In this document: piece by piece, positions 22,875 to 41,892 of the stretch | How positions within the stretch are numbered: the stretch's first letter is position 1 | Layout of the letters: the number at the start of each line of letters is the position of its first letter | DNA from: Paratrimastix pyriformis | Lineage: Eukaryota > Preaxostyla > Paratrimastigidae | Assembly: GCA_027972325.1 (NCBI GenBank) | Contig: JAPMOS010000018.1 | Span: 434,001-498,000 of the forward strand | Reading direction: 5' to 3' | Length of the DNA stretch: 64,000 nt | The notes under the pieces: model-generated | Databases searched by the model: none | The model's input: only the letters and a program-made list of their open reading frames with translations | What the model was told of the DNA's origin: nothing | Translations under genes and position numbers: made by a program

Positions 22875-24838
22875 ATGTGGGAGTATTCTCGCGTGATTTC
22901 GTTGAGCCCGATCGTTTTGATTACATTTCCTACGACCGCATTTTTTGCGGCGTTTCTTTTGGGGTTTTGTGGCCGGCGTCGCTTCTGGGAGTACATTTAT
23001 GTGTGTTTCTCGCTAACGGTTTACCCAATTGCGCATGCCATCATGGTATCACTTCCTCAAGACAATTTCCCAATCCCATTTGCAACCTGCTGGGTTTATC
23101 CGTGGGCCCTCCCTGCACCAACTGGAGCATGGAGGGCAGTGGTACTTTTCCACTACTTGTCGGTCTTCTTCTTTCTCTGTTGTTGTGTGCGGCTCTTCTG
23201 CCTCCAATTTCGCCGGCAAAGCCTGCAGTGGCTCATTGCGCCCTTCATCTTCTTCGCCAACTTATTCACCGTGTCAACGCCCGTCCTCCTGCTGCTCGAA
23301 CTGGTGATTGTGGCACCCATCAAGGCCGCCTCTCCGGCCGCGGCAGAATTTTGGTTTCCCTACTTGCAATTGGTCCCGGTGGGTCTCGCCCTCATCCTCG
23401 GCCTTTCCTGGATGTGGTCCACCTTCCGGCATCCCTTCACCCACTGCGAGATCAGCACCCCCGTGCCCTCGTTCCTGCACCCTGCCAACGCGACATTTGC
23501 GGGACGTGCCCTCCTCCCCACCAAGCGCCGGCATCTGGCACAGGCCCGCCGGAAGGCCCCGCACGAGTCCGACCGGACGGCCCTCCTCGTGAGTGAATCT
23601 GCCCCTTCCCGGCCGGCCGGTTCTCCAGCGGATCCCCACACGGCCCAGCTGCGGGTCGTGCACCTCTCCGACACGCACATGGTCCGTCGCCACAGAGTTT
23701 CTGAGCTGGGGCGGTGTTCTCCTCCAGTGGGGGGTTGCGGAGTGGGGCTCGGTGGGGTGGCCTGCTCGCTGCTCATCCTTTCACAACAGGATTTCCTCTA
23801 CACGCCCGCCTCCCGGCTTCGGGCCCTGTGCGAGCGGGTGGTCTCGGAGGCGCCGGACCTGGTTCTGCTGACGGGTGATTTCCTCACCCGGGACACGATG
23901 AGCCCCTCCGGGGTGGCCGCCTTTGCCTGGGCCATGGCGCCCCTGCAGGCCCTCGCCGGGCGGGCCTTCGCCTGCCTCGGGAATCACGACGCGGTCCGCC
24001 CCAAGCTGCGCCGCCGCCGCCTCCTCCTCCTCCTTGTTGTTGTTGCATTCACCCGCCCCACCTCACCCGCCCCACCTCACCCGTACCTTCACATGCCCCC
24101 CACACACACACACACACTGGTTTTTGTTTTATTTTCCCGTTACTTCGTTCCTTCTTTACGACACACACACACACGACACGCACACACACACACACACACA
24201 CACATGATGATCTTTGAGCCTGTTGGGTATACAGTACACACACACACACACACGCCCCCCTCACACGGCGCCCCTCTCACACGGCGCCCCCTCAGGAGAT
24301 CGAGCGAGATGTCGTGAGGGCCCTGGAGAGCGCCGGGGTGACCGTCCTGCGCAACCGGTGGGTGACCCTGACCCTGGAGCTGCCCCTGCTGGCGGACGGA
24401 GATCCATCCCCGGGCCGGACCACCCGCACCGTCCACGTGGCGGGCTTCGATTTCTTCATCCCCTTCGAGACCGTCACCGAGACCCTGGCCACCCTGCGGC
24501 GGGAGCGCCAGGCCAGCCCGGCCCGGTCGGCCCACGAGACGACCCTCGTCCTGCTCCACAACCCATTCCTCTTCGGGCAGCTGCCGCCCCAGGAGGGTGT
24601 GATGGTCTTCTGCGGCCACACCCACGGCGGCCACTTCTCGCTGCAGCAGCTGGGGCTGCACCGGTCGGTCTTGCGGCCCGACCGGGGGCCCTGGGCCCTG
24701 GGCAGCAACCTGATGTACGTCTCGGGCTGCACGGGCATCTACGGCTGGCCCGCCCGGGTCTTCACGCCCTCCGAGCAGAGCATGCTCTGGCTCACCCTCC
24801 CCGCCGGACCCTCCTTCGAGAGCCCCGCGTCGGCCTAG
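22875..24838 (+). CDS. Membrane-anchored metallophosphoesterase (YkuE/MPPE-like)
   Basis: Exons 22875-23681, 23790-23993, 24296-24838 give 517 residues. The first 160 residues hold five or six hydrophobic segments (SPIVLITFPTTAFFAAFLLG, WLIAPFIFFANLF, VSTPVLLLLELVIV). The calcineurin-like catalytic motifs follow in order: LRVVHLSDTHM, then DLVLLTGDF, GNHDAV and FCGHTHGGH, which supply the His/Asp/Asn ligands of a two-metal centre. Bacterial YkuE and eukaryotic membrane-bound relatives share this layout; the substrate (phosphodiester or phospholipid headgroup) is unknown. The first intron falls right after DTHM (donor GTCCGT) and the second right after GNHDA (GTCCGC). The start is 9 bp after the preceding gene's inferred stop, which is unusually tight for genes in tandem. 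Confidence 0.85.
24097..24255. repeat. Broken CA microsatellites in metallophosphoesterase intron 2
   Basis: Four CA blocks separated by unique sequence inside the intron 23994-24295. Confidence 0.9.
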
Positions 24839-25185
24839 CCAGCCCCAGCCCCCACGCAACAAGAACGAGAACTCTCGCCTGCTCCCCACGTTCACGTGGT
24901 GTTCACAGGGCAACAAACACTGCGATCGCGCAGCAGAGAGAACAAACCGAAGGCCAGGAGAACCTGGGGGGGGGGGGGGGGGGGAGAGGCACCCGACAGA
25001 GGCACCGACAGAGGCACCGACAGAGGCACCGACCGATGGAGACCGGTTCAAGCCCAAAGAAGCCCGGACGGAGATGGCAGTGAGCCAGGAGAGCCCGGTG
25101 GAAAGACGATACCGAGGAAGACGATGACAACGTGAGAGGAGGAGGGAGAAGAAGGGGGAAGGGGGAAGGGGGAAGGGGAGTGGTC
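24839..25185. other. Spacer between convergent genes with G run and 12-mer repeat
   Basis: Holds a G run at 24966-24983 and about four copies of a GACAGAGGCACC unit at about 24986-25037, then GGGGAAG repeats near 25150. No gene seen. Confidence 0.7.
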
Positions 25186-28100
25186 TCAGGCGGCGGTCGC
25201 CGGCTGGGGGCCGACCGGCTGTAAGATCACGGCGGTCGCAGCGGAAGGCGCGGGATCGCTGCTGGGCGGCGCGGCCCGCCCGGGTGGAGTATCCTGCAGG
25301 CCCCGCCACCCCACCCCACCGCCACCCACAGGACCAGAAGAAACGGGCGGCCAGAGGCCAGTCGCTCGCTCAGCATGCCCGTCAAAGCGCGGGCCCCCCG
25401 CTCGCCAGTCGGAGGATGATGGCGGGTGGGGCTGGCTGGGGGGCATGACGGGGCGGGGGGCACCGCGGGCCTTGAGGAGCAGGGCGACCAGCATGCAGGC
25501 CGTGGCCACGCCGGCCCCCACGAAGAAGCCCACCGCCAGGCCCTCGGCCAGGGCCCCCCGGAAGCAGCCCGTCAGGGCCGCGTAGGCGGCCTCGCCCCGG
25601 ACCCCGTACCGGGCCACCAGGTCGGCCCGCAGCTGCTCGGCGAAGGCCGGGTCGACCAGCACGTTGGGCTTGTGCAAGTTGTCCCGCTGCCCCGTCCGTG
25701 GCCCCGCCCACACCGCCCCATGTGCCCGGGTCAGGATGGGGTCCGGGCCGGATGGGTGGACGTGGGGGGCGGACCATGTACTGGGGCAGCAGGGCGAGCA
25801 CGTCGGCCGTCAGGCAGCCGTCAATGTCCCGGGCGAAGATGCCCTGCATGCAGGTACCGCTATCGCATACCCACCCCGGACCCAGCCACCACAACCCGGG
25901 AGATCGGTCGGGCGGGGTGGACGGGCGGGCGGGAAGAGGAAGGGCGCGGGCGAGGAAGGGCAGGGCGGCGCAGGGGCCGGGGCCGGGGCGGACATGACGG
26001 TGATGGAGAAGGTCTGCCCGAGGAGGCGGGCGAAGCTCACCGTTGATGTGGCCACGCCCAGCTCGGCCGGGGCCACGGCGTTCTGGATGGCCGTGATGAA
26101 GACCGACATCAGCGGCCTGCCGCCCGTCCCAACCCGCGAGATGCCCCAGAGCCGTCAGCACCGTGATATCAGGCCCGCCGCGCACTGAGGCGGTGCGTCC
26201 GCCGGCAAGCAGCGCTCTCGCTGGAACCTCAACCGACAGCCGTGGGCTGGTGTGGACTGGCTGGGCTGGGCTGGTGTGGGCTGCTGGTGTGGGCTGCTGG
26301 TGTGGGCCGGGCAGGGCCGGGCGGGCATGAGGCGGGCATGAGGCGGGCATGAGGCAGGCATGAGGCAGGCATGAGGCGGGCATGAGGCGGGCATGAGGCG
26401 GGCATGAGGCGGGCATGAGGCGGGCATGAGGCAGGCATGAGGCAGGCATGAGGCAGGCATGAGGCAGGCATGAGGCAGGCGGACCCGAGGCCCACGCCGA
26501 CGATGGCCTGGTAGAGGCAGAAGAGCCAGACGGGGGTCTGGGGGCCCATGGTGCCGTACAGGTAGACCCCCGGCAGCGAGACCAGGAACCCGCCCAGGGC
26601 AACCAGCCGGAACCGGCCTGCCCCGCAAAAGGCAACCACGCGCTCGTCAGCCGCCGCGGGGCAGAGGCATGCAGGGGGGGGGGGGGGGCAAGGGTGGCGC
26701 AAGGGGGCAGCGGACCGGTGCGGGCGAGGAGCTGGCCGCCCAGGACGGAGAAGAGGGCCGTGACGCTCATCATGGGCAGCAGCACCAGGCCCCTGCCCGC
26801 CCCGCCCCCCGAGCCGCGAGCCCCCGAGTCGAAGCAGATGAGCCGAGCCGAGGATCTCAGACCGACAACCGCTGCTGCGAGGGGGCGCAGCGAGCAGAGG
26901 GGGGGAGTGGCCCGCCGCGGGGGCCGGGGGAGTGCCGATGGCTGGGGGAGTGCCGATGGCTGGTGGCGTGTGGCGTGTGGCGGGAGGCGGACGTGTCTGC
27001 GCTGGTGAGGCCGAGGACGCCCCGGGCGAAGAGGGACAGGTAGCTGAGCACGCCGATGTAGCCGAAGGGCATGAGCACCGCGCAGGCGACGCAGGTGGCG
27101 AAGACCCGCGACCGGAAGAGCCGCAGCGGGAAGGCCGGCTCGGGGGCCAGCCGCCACTCGACCAGCACCAGGGCCCCCAGGCCGGCCCCCGAGAGGCACC
27201 ACATGACGATCACCACCGGGCTGCCCCACCCGAAGGCGGCCCCGCCCCAGGTGATGGCCAGCAGGAAGGGCACGAAGGTCACCACCACGGCCGTCATCCC
27301 CAGGAAGTCCACTCGCCGCAGGGCCGTCCGGCAGTGGCATTGCAGCTGCGCCCACGACGCCGTGAGGGTGGCAGGAGGCCGCCCAACACCAGCAAGCCAG
27401 CAGGTTGTCGATCGAGCAAAGGGGACGGGCGCGCAGGCGGCCCACCCACCTCCATCACCGCCCCGCCCCCCGCCCCCCCCCCCCCCCCCCCCCCCCCTTT
27501 CGCGGCACGACCGGTGGCGCCCGGGACTGAGGGGCGGCGGACCTTCCAGGGGACGGCGATGAAGGTGTACGCGATGGTGACCAGGCCCAGGCCCACGTTG
27601 AAGACGAAGATCTGCCCGGACACGCCGGCCCCCGTCCGCAAGGATGAACCAGCTGTGCCGACCCAGGTACGCGCACAGAACACAGAGCGGCGGATCGAGG
27701 GCCGGGGGGGGGGGGGGGGTCGGAGCAGCGGGGCGGACCGACTCCCAGCCGAAGGCCTGGTTGAGGACGCCCCCGATGAGCGGCCCCAGGGCGGTGCCGA
27801 TCCCGTTGACGGCCGAGCAGATGCCCTGGTAGCGGGACCGCTCCCGGGGCCCGTAGGTCTCGCCGATGATGGCCAGCAGGATGGGGAAGGTGGCCCCCAC
27901 CCCCAGCCCTTGGATGGCCCGGGCGGCAATGAGCAGGGTCATCGTCCCGCTCACGGCGGCAAGCCCAGAGCCCAGCACGAAGAGGCTCTGGCCCGCCAAA
28001 AAGAAAATTTTTCGACCAAAGAGATCGCCCAGCCGGCCCACGATCGGGGTCACAATGGTGGATGCAAGCATGCACGCACCCATGACCCAGCTGTATAGAG

Positions 28101-28311
28101 GAAATCCGTCCAAATCTGTGATGATTGATGGTAGACCAGTCGATACAGATGTCTGATCAACCCCAATCATGAGCATCGAGAGGACTGTGGCAAAATAGAT
28201 GAAGAATCTCCTCCGAGGTGTCAGAGGAGAGGAAGAAGGAACAGGAGACGTTTCGTTGAGAAGGGTATCATGGAGGGTTGCGCTGTCGTCCCCTTTGCTC
28301 TTCTCCTGCAT
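25186..28311 (-). CDS. DHA2-family (14-TM) drug:H+ antiporter, MFS
   Basis: Exons 28311-27739, 27611-27543, 27345-26993, 26792-26716, 26617-26485, 26116-25999, 25843-25775, 25686-25186 give about 630 residues. MFS motif A is GRLGDLFGRKIFF. The motif-C-like GPLIGGVLNQAFGWES is joined across intron 1 to IFVFNVGLGLVTIAY, exactly as in DHA2 pumps. IQNAVAPAELGVATS near the seventh block is also typical of this family. It should export hydrophobic toxins or drugs across the plasma or vacuole membrane by proton exchange. The close relatives I know are fungal and bacterial, so transfer is possible, but the gene now has seven host-style introns, six with donor GTCCGC. A Pro/Ala tail follows the last helix. 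Confidence 0.88.
26320..26482. repeat. 11-mer minisatellite (GGCGGGCATGA) in MFS intron 5
   Basis: About 14 tandem units alternating GGCGGGCATGA and GGCAGGCATGA, inside the intron 26117-26484 and abutting its donor. Confidence 0.92.
27474..27498. repeat. C homopolymer in MFS intron 2
   Basis: About 22 C in the intron 27346-27542. A matching G run at 27704-27718 is in intron 1. Confidence 0.9.
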
Positions 28312-28513
28312 CGAAGCTGCACTCACGACCTCGCGACTGAGAGAGAGATAGCGTGTTCAACCTCGGCGGCACACAGACTGCTTATGAAATTCAAACTCAA
28401 CGGACACATCCGAACCTCATTCTACAGTCCGCATGCCACACGGTCCTCCGTTCGTGAATACGGACAAAATACATATTATCAAATTAGAATTAGAGCCGTA
28501 TGCAGCACCTCGA

Positions 28514-29330
28514 TTAATACTTTGCCTTGAAGAGGAGGGCAACACGGGCGGCGCGGGGGCAGCGAGGGGAGGGGCCCACCAAAAACCCATAGCCGACACA
28601 GGCGTCGATCTCCTCTTGGAACTGGCGCTTGGAAACCGTCATGGGCGCCTCGATCAAGAGGAGCCTCCCACCTGTCCGAAGGACCAATGGGCGTGTGACT
28701 GCAAAGGGAAAGAACAGACCAGGTCTCAGGGCATCAAAGGCCTCACTGGCAAACCGGAGACCAGTTTCGTGCGCTGTTTGGTTGAAGACTACAAAGTCGA
28801 GACCGGTCGGCAGGTTCAGGAAGCACGACAACGCATCCACAGGCTCCACACTGACGCCCGCACCCTGTGCACGCAGAGTGGTGTTCTTCAGAGCCGCCGA
28901 AGACGGACTCACAGCGAAGCATTTTCCGGTGGGTCCCACCAACTTGGCAAGAGCGATCGGGGTTTGTGAACCATAGCCTACGTCAGCAACAAGCATGCCT
29001 TCGCGAACAAGCGAGGCGAAGATCCGCTTCCAAGGAGAAAAGAGGGAAAAATCTGAAAAGGGAAAAGATCGATCAGAGAGTTGTGGGGTTGTACGAACCC
29101 ATGATACGCAAAACCCAAGCCGGCGCGTTTCTGGCCTTGCGGATCCGCGCGAAAATTACAGGAAGGAAAACACAAAATGATGTGATGACGAGAATGCCCG
29201 ATCCAAGAAGGATCGAACGGGAAAGGGCGATCAAAGATTTCCAGTCCATATCTACATGGTTCACCTGAAATGGGCTGGACACGGATGCCCAATCCACGAG
29301 AGAAAAGAGAAACTGCTTCAAAAATGGCAT
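28514..29330 (-). CDS. Membrane-anchored SAM-dependent methyltransferase
   Basis: Exons 29330-29099, 29052-28720, 28671-28514 give 240 residues. An N-terminal anchor (SRSILLGSGILVITSFCVFL) precedes a class I methyltransferase core: motif I VADVGYGSQTPIALAK, VGPTGKCFAVSPS, VEPVDAL, and LRPGGRLLLIEAP formed exactly across the 48-nt intron 2. The core resembles UbiE/Methyltransf_11-type enzymes, with small-molecule or lipid substrates likely. Donors are GTTCGT and GTCTGT. The Pro/Arg stretch near the C-terminus is in frame, but I cannot rule out one more intron there. Confidence 0.8.
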
Positions 29331-29444
29331 ATTCGAATCAACCGGGGCGCTGCCTGCAAAGCTGACATTTGCCGGAAACCGCCCCCGCCCGGGTCCATGC
29401 CCTTCCCGTGCTCCTGCCTTCCATACGCTCCTTACGCCTGCTCA

Positions 29445-29445
<1 letters not shown>

Positions 29446-29479
<34 letters not shown>
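29446..29479. repeat. C homopolymer between methyltransferase and INTS3
   Basis: About 33 C in the 240-bp gap between the two tandem minus-strand genes. Confidence 0.9.
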
Positions 29480-29481
<2 letters not shown>

Positions 29482-29570
29482 GGTTGCCGGGAGTTGGCGT
29501 CGGTGGTGAACTTCTCACTGCTTCTGTTGCAGTACGTGGAGGTGCACGAAAGAACTGTCGCAGCAGATCG

Positions 29571-37030
<7,460 letters not shown>

Positions 37031-37365
37031 AAAGGAGCCCGCGATGGATGCACTAACATGAGAAAGAAAGAAGGATTGTCCGGATCGGTAGACGACTGTT
37101 CATATACCCGAAACAAAAGAAGAGCACAAAAAGAAAAATAACTTCGCTCAAACATCCGGAGAGATGGGAGCGGGAGCCGAAAAGCGAATCATCATGCAAG
37201 CAGAAAAGAGAAACCCTGAGGGGAGTGGATGTGACGAACTCAATGTGAAAAAGGCGATGCTCTGCGGCATGTGGTAGGGAGCGACAGAGATGCCAGTGGC
37301 GGTGCGGAGGGAAATCGGAAAGGGAGGAGAGAGGAGACGAGCGGAGCGGGCACCCGCGAGGAGGC

Positions 37366-38154
37366 TCAGTGCTTCTTGGTGGGGACGATGGTGCCCCCAT
37401 CGAATTCCTCTTCCTCCTCTTCCTCCTCTTCCTCCTCCTCCTCATCTTCTTCCTCCGCGGCTGCCTGTTGGGCAGCGGGCTGCTGGGGCCTGGCTGGTCC
37501 GGCCGGGGCAGCCGCCAGGGCGGGCTTCGAGGGGGCCGGAGCCGACTGGCTGCCTGCGGGGGCGCCGGCAGCGGGCTTCTTAAGCATCATGGCAAAGCTG
37601 GGCACATAGTCGGCGTGAGGGTCCTTGGCGAGCGCTGGGAGAGAAGGAGGGAGGCAGAGGGGGTGAGCGGGCCGGTTGGGCGGGGTCGGGACAGAGTGAG
37701 GGAAGGCAAGGGGCGGACCAGGCTTCGCAGGGGCGGGGGCTGTTCGGGGGGCCCGGGCAATGGTGGCATCGCCATGGAAGATCTCTTCTTCTTCCTCCTC
37801 CTCCTCTTCCTCCTCTTCCTCCTCCTCTTCCTCGCCCTCATCGGCGGGCTGGGCAGTGGGTTTGGGGGGTGATGGCTGGGGGGGGCTGGGAGCCAGGCCG
37901 GGCTGTGGGCTGGCGGCGGCCGGGGAAGGGGTCTTCTTGAGCATCATGGCGAAGCTGGGCACGTAGCCGTCGTCGCTGGCATGCGCCGTCACTGGAGAGT
38001 AATCGAGGCGGGATGAGTGGATCGGCCTCTTGCCCCCCCCCCCCCCCGGAGACATCCCCCCAAAACAGGTCGCATAACGGACCGCGAGTCTTGCCTTCCG
38101 TGCCGACCTGGAACCCAGTGGCACACGTGCGGAACTCGTCTTCGGTGACGACAT

Positions 38155-38185
<31 letters not shown>

Positions 38186-39817
38186 GCGGTCGGGGTCAGT
38201 GGGCCGCGTGACGGAGCCCTTGAAGCAGCACGTGCCCCCGTCGTCCCCGTCGTCCTCACCCTCGCCCTCACCGGCCTTGGGGGACTTCTTGGGCTTTGAC
38301 GGAACCTACGGCCGAGGGAAAAGGGGCAATGGGATCAGGGGCGCGGAGGGGAGGGGCGGCGCAGACCATGGTGGACATGCTCTCGTCGCCCTCCTCGCCG
38401 GCCTCCTCTTGTTCGGCCAACTCCTGTGTGATGGGATGAAGCAATGAGAGGCGGGGAGGAGAAGATCGGAGGGGTGGCGAAAGGGGGCCGGCAGACCCGT
38501 TGGCGGAGCTGCTTGAGCTCGCGGGCGTGAATGGCCTTGTCGATGGTGGCCATCAGACAGGTCGGTCCCCGTGCCAGGCCGGCTTTGATGAAGGGGTGCT
38601 AGATCCGGGGTGGAGGGGAGAGGGGTGGGAGTGAAAAGAAGGCCCGGTGTCCGCGGCGGGTGGTGGTGTCTTTCCGGCCGAGGGGAGCGGCAGACTTCGA
38701 GGAGCTCGACAACGTCGGCCCGCTCTGCTGGCTTCTTCTGGAGGCACCGGGTCAAGAACTGGACAAACTCCGGCGAGAAGCGGTCGGGGTGCTTGAGGGT
38801 GGGCGGGGGTCGCGTTGGAATCTGGAAGAGCGCCCGGTAGGCGTGGATCTCGGCCAGCGGGGGCCTGCCCTCGGCCATTTCGATGGCCGTGATGCCCAGC
38901 GACCAAATGTCGGCCTAAGGGCGAACAGGGTAAGTTGGAGAACCATCCCCCCCGGCCGGGTACGGCAGACCTTGCGGTCGTAGGCCTCCTGCTGGATCAC
39001 CTCGGGAGCCATCCAATATCTGTCACCGACACAAATATAACATCAACGAAGGGAAAGCGGAAAAACGGACGGAGATCCGATGGTGGTCTTTCGCTTATCC
39101 ACGGTGCGCTGGAGGGTGGCAGACACGCCAAAGTCAGCTGCGAGGAAGAAGGGGGTGAGAGGGACTCGATGCTCCCGCGGGCAAACCGATTTTGACAAAG
39201 CCTGCTCGGTTGAGGAGGATATTCCCGCACTTGATGTCGCGGTGAATCTGAGGAGGAACATATGCGGGTTGGGTTCGCACCACAGGGGCGGCAAACCTTC
39301 TTGTTCGAATGAAGATATTTCAGCCCCAGGCACATTTGGCCCAAAACATAAGAGATCTGTGGTTCGTGAAGCGGTTCACGGTTGAGCTCCATCAATGACG
39401 ACACACTGCCGATGTCGCAGAGTTCCATTGCGATCTGCGGTAAAAAGGCTGAGTTACCCGCTCAAAAAATCCCACGGACCCAAAGACACGTTTCAGTTTC
39501 CTTCCACGTGCCAATGTACCGAACAATTTGGGGGGATTCACAGGTTTTCATGATGGCGATCTCCTTGAAGATATCTTCCATGTCTTCCTCGTCGTCGAAC
39601 TGGATCTTTTTGACCGCAACAAATTCTCCGGTTGGGCGATAAAGCGCTTTGTGGACAGATCCATAGGCACTGTGAAAACGGTCAGGAATAAGAGCAAAAA
39701 AGGAATTTTACAACCCACTCCAGAAAAAGCCAGTGCAGACCCAGCACCAAGATCTTCCACAATTTGGAAAACGTTTTCTGGTGGTTCGTCACTCACAACG
39801 CCAACACCAAGGCTCAT
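37366..39817 (-). CDS. STE20-family MST/Hippo-type protein kinase
   Basis: Exons 39817-39741, 39669-39480, 39434-39297, 39247-39187, 39137-39071, 39019-38971, 38914-38696, 38598-38497, 38423-38367, 38305-38083, 37991-37719, 37634-37366 give 574 residues. All catalytic parts are intact: Gly loop GAGAYGSVHKA, VAVKKIQ, IHRDIKCGNIL, ADFGVSAT, GSPYWMAPEVIQ, DIWSLGITAIEMAEG and HPFIKAG. The TVDKRKTTIGSP activation loop is typical of GCK-II kinases (MST1/2, Dictyostelium KrsA). No SARAH domain is evident. Instead the tail carries two copies of a module: YVPSFAMMLKK, a Pro/Ala stretch, a Glu run, then FHGDATI or FDGGTIV. Eleven introns, eight with GTCTGC or GTCCGT donors and two with GTTTGC. The role is probably in growth control or stress signalling. 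Confidence 0.88.
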
Positions 39818-39903
39818 CGTTTGTTGAGCTGTCTCAAGATCCGGTGGAGAGGTCCCATTCGCAGGGTCGTTTGGAGTTGGCAATTGTCCCATCGTCCCCG
39901 GCC

Positions 39904-39940
<37 letters not shown>

Positions 39941-40318
39941 TTTGGAGGATTGTGGACAGGCACCTCGTGGTTCAACGACGGATATTTGCGCGGAATCATG
40001 CTTCGATTTCGATTTGTTCCTCGTTTTCTGGAACTCCCGAGCCCATAATTCAGCACTTTGAGAAGGGGACGAAGTGACAGGAAGAGCGACGACGAAAGAC
40101 CCCTTCCTCCTTCCGGAGGAACCTGCGCACGAGCCCAGGTGGGCACGGCGTTGGTAGGCTGGCGAGTTGGAGGCGGTCACTTGGAGGGAGTGGCTGACGG
40201 TGGTGAGGCTGATCCTTGCGTGGATGTTGTATGTCGCCTCCACTCTGGCGGCTGGACGAACTGCCGGCTAAAGATCCTCAAAGCCAGGGATCGCAGGGCT
40301 AGCCCTCTTTCAATTCGA
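39818..40318. other. Divergent spacer, MST kinase to cytochrome b5-like gene
   Basis: 500 bp with a C run at 39909-39939. It may contain a 5' exon or UTR intron of the plus-strand gene. No gene can be supported. Confidence 0.5.
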
Positions 40319-40842
40319 ATGCCAAAGGTGCCACTCAAGCCCGGACATACGCTCAATGATTGGCTCCGATTTATCAATTCCAAAACACCAGATCCTCCCA
40401 GGCCAGTCTCGGTCGAAGAGCTCGCCCGGCATAACCGTTTAGATGATTGCTGGCTTTCCATTAAAGGGACGGCCTATAATTTCACTTCTTATTTGGAGTT
40501 TCACCCTGGGTCTGTGCTTTTTCTTCTCATGAGATCGGTCCGACACCAGGGACAGAGGGATTGCCATCTTGAATCCTTACTTTGGTCGCGACGCCACCGT
40601 TCCTTTTGGCAAATTTCACGCATATGTGTCGATCGAGAACCTCATGAGGCCATTTGCTATCGGTCAGTGTGCTCTCCCTCCTCTGCCTTCCTCTGCCTCT
40701 GTCCTCCTCTGGCCCCCACACCCTCTAATCGAACCCCTCTTCTCAATCTCCATCTCCCCGCACAGGACCTCTGGTCCGAGGATCTGCTGGTCCTGGCGGA
40801 CCATCAATGGAAGGCATCTCCGAGGAAGACCACGCCGAGTGA
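40319..40842 (+). CDS. Cytochrome b5-like heme-binding domain protein (NCB5OR-type)
   Basis: Exons 40319-40509, 40556-40662, 40766-40842 give about 124 residues. VPLKPGHTLNDWLRF, EELARHNRLDDCWLSIKG and YNFTSYLEFHPGG (completed across intron 1) match the b5 domain of animal NCB5OR/CYB5R4, including its preceding helix. The first heme His is in FHPGG; the second is in FHAYVSIENL. Here no reductase domain follows; the protein ends in a short Gly/Ser/acidic tail. Likely a soluble electron carrier. Donors are GTCTGT and GTCAGT. An upstream coding exon is possible because the ATG used follows an open frame. Confidence 0.82.
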
Positions 40843-40923
40843 GCCGCAAACGGGTTGTGCGGGGAAGAAGAAGACGACGACCACGAAGAAGGGGCAAAAA
40901 CACTGCGCATGCAACAAATCACC

Positions 40924-41451
40924 TCATTCTGCAACCTTAACGGGTTGGAAAACGAACTCGGGTCCCAACCCCTGCTGGCTGCTCTGTGGAACGTCCGGGC
41001 GGGGAGAGGGCGCTGTGCACCGATTCCAGAGGGTGGGTCCGACCAGTTGTCGGGCCTTCTCTTCGAAGTGGTCCTTCCACTCTTCGGTGACTTCCATCTT
41101 GATGAGAGTACTCAAATAGGGGCAATCGTGGATACTAATTCCCTTTTTGGCAAGGGCCAGGCGCTGCAAGAGGCTGAGAATGCGCTTAGGAAACAACAGA
41201 CCGAATTCAGAAGTCCGGAGGGGTCGTGAGCGAGGATTGGATCGCATATACTGCGAAGATCTTCAGTCGAAAGCTTGTCGACCTGTGCTTGCGACTTCCG
41301 CTCGCCAGCACGTTCGAGAACCTGCGGGAAAAAGAAGGTCATCACTCCATGGATGATCTGAAATAAAAAAAGTGAGCCAAGGGTCGGAGCGGATGCAGAC
41401 GAGGATCCAAATCACAATTACTATAAGAATCAACAAGAAATACATGGCCAT
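40924..41451 (-). CDS. Small single-pass membrane protein, unknown family
   Basis: Exons 41451-41401, 41357-41202, 41163-40924 give 148 residues. Exon 1 is a pure membrane anchor (MAMYFLLILIVIVIWIL). The rest is soluble: FPQVLERAGERKSQ, LSTEDLRSICDPI, KKGISIHDCPYLSTLI, EVTEEWKDHFEEKARQLV. Introns (43 and 38 nt) use GTCTGC and GTCTGT. The C-terminus is uncertain because a GTCGGA donor after RQL could lead to another short exon antisense to the b5 gene. No family recognised. Confidence 0.6.
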
Positions 41452-41892
41452 TGATACACAAATTGGAGGCCGTGTCTATCAGTAAAAGCGATGAGTATCC
41501 CATGCTGCGCGCAGAAGGACCTTCGCTTCTTGTTGGTGGAGCGAACTGTGAATAAAATCTCTGTCAATTTCAAGCTCGTTCCGAGAAGATGCCGTTGGGG
41601 GAGCTGCGGTGGCTCCCTTTCGCTTTCGGATGGCCATAGGCGTCACCCCCTGCGTCGTGCACGATCGTGCCGGCCCTCCCACTTCCAACACTGCGGGGAC
41701 CCAAAGTTATTTGACAACCAAAACGAAAAGAGACACGAAAAGAGAAACGAAAAGAACAAAGCGCGCACCGCCACCCCTCACCTCGGCGGGGCCAAAAGAA
41801 GGCGCGTTCGCAAAAGAAGAAAGCTCGGGTGAGTCGCCGAAGGCGTGGCACCTCCGTTGGCCACTCCCCTCCCTCGGACGAAGAGCAACGGT
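41452..41892. other. Gap between secreted-protein gene and small anchor gene
   Basis: Contains a 70-codon minus-strand frame (41691-41479) with Lys/Arg/Glu-rich sequence that could be a small exon, but no homology or splice evidence supports it. The plus strand shows GAAACGAAAAGA-type purine repeats near 41720-41760. Confidence 0.4.

Noticed and set aside
37374-37841. Glu-run plus-strand frames (poly-Leu/Ser) as membrane proteins
   Set aside because: They are antisense shadows of the kinase tail's Glu codons.
40743-40934. Ser/Pro-rich last exon of the small anchor gene antisense to the cytochrome b5-like gene
   Set aside because: The splice site would be acceptable, but it overlaps coding sequence of the other gene and an earlier in-frame stop at 40924 is simpler.
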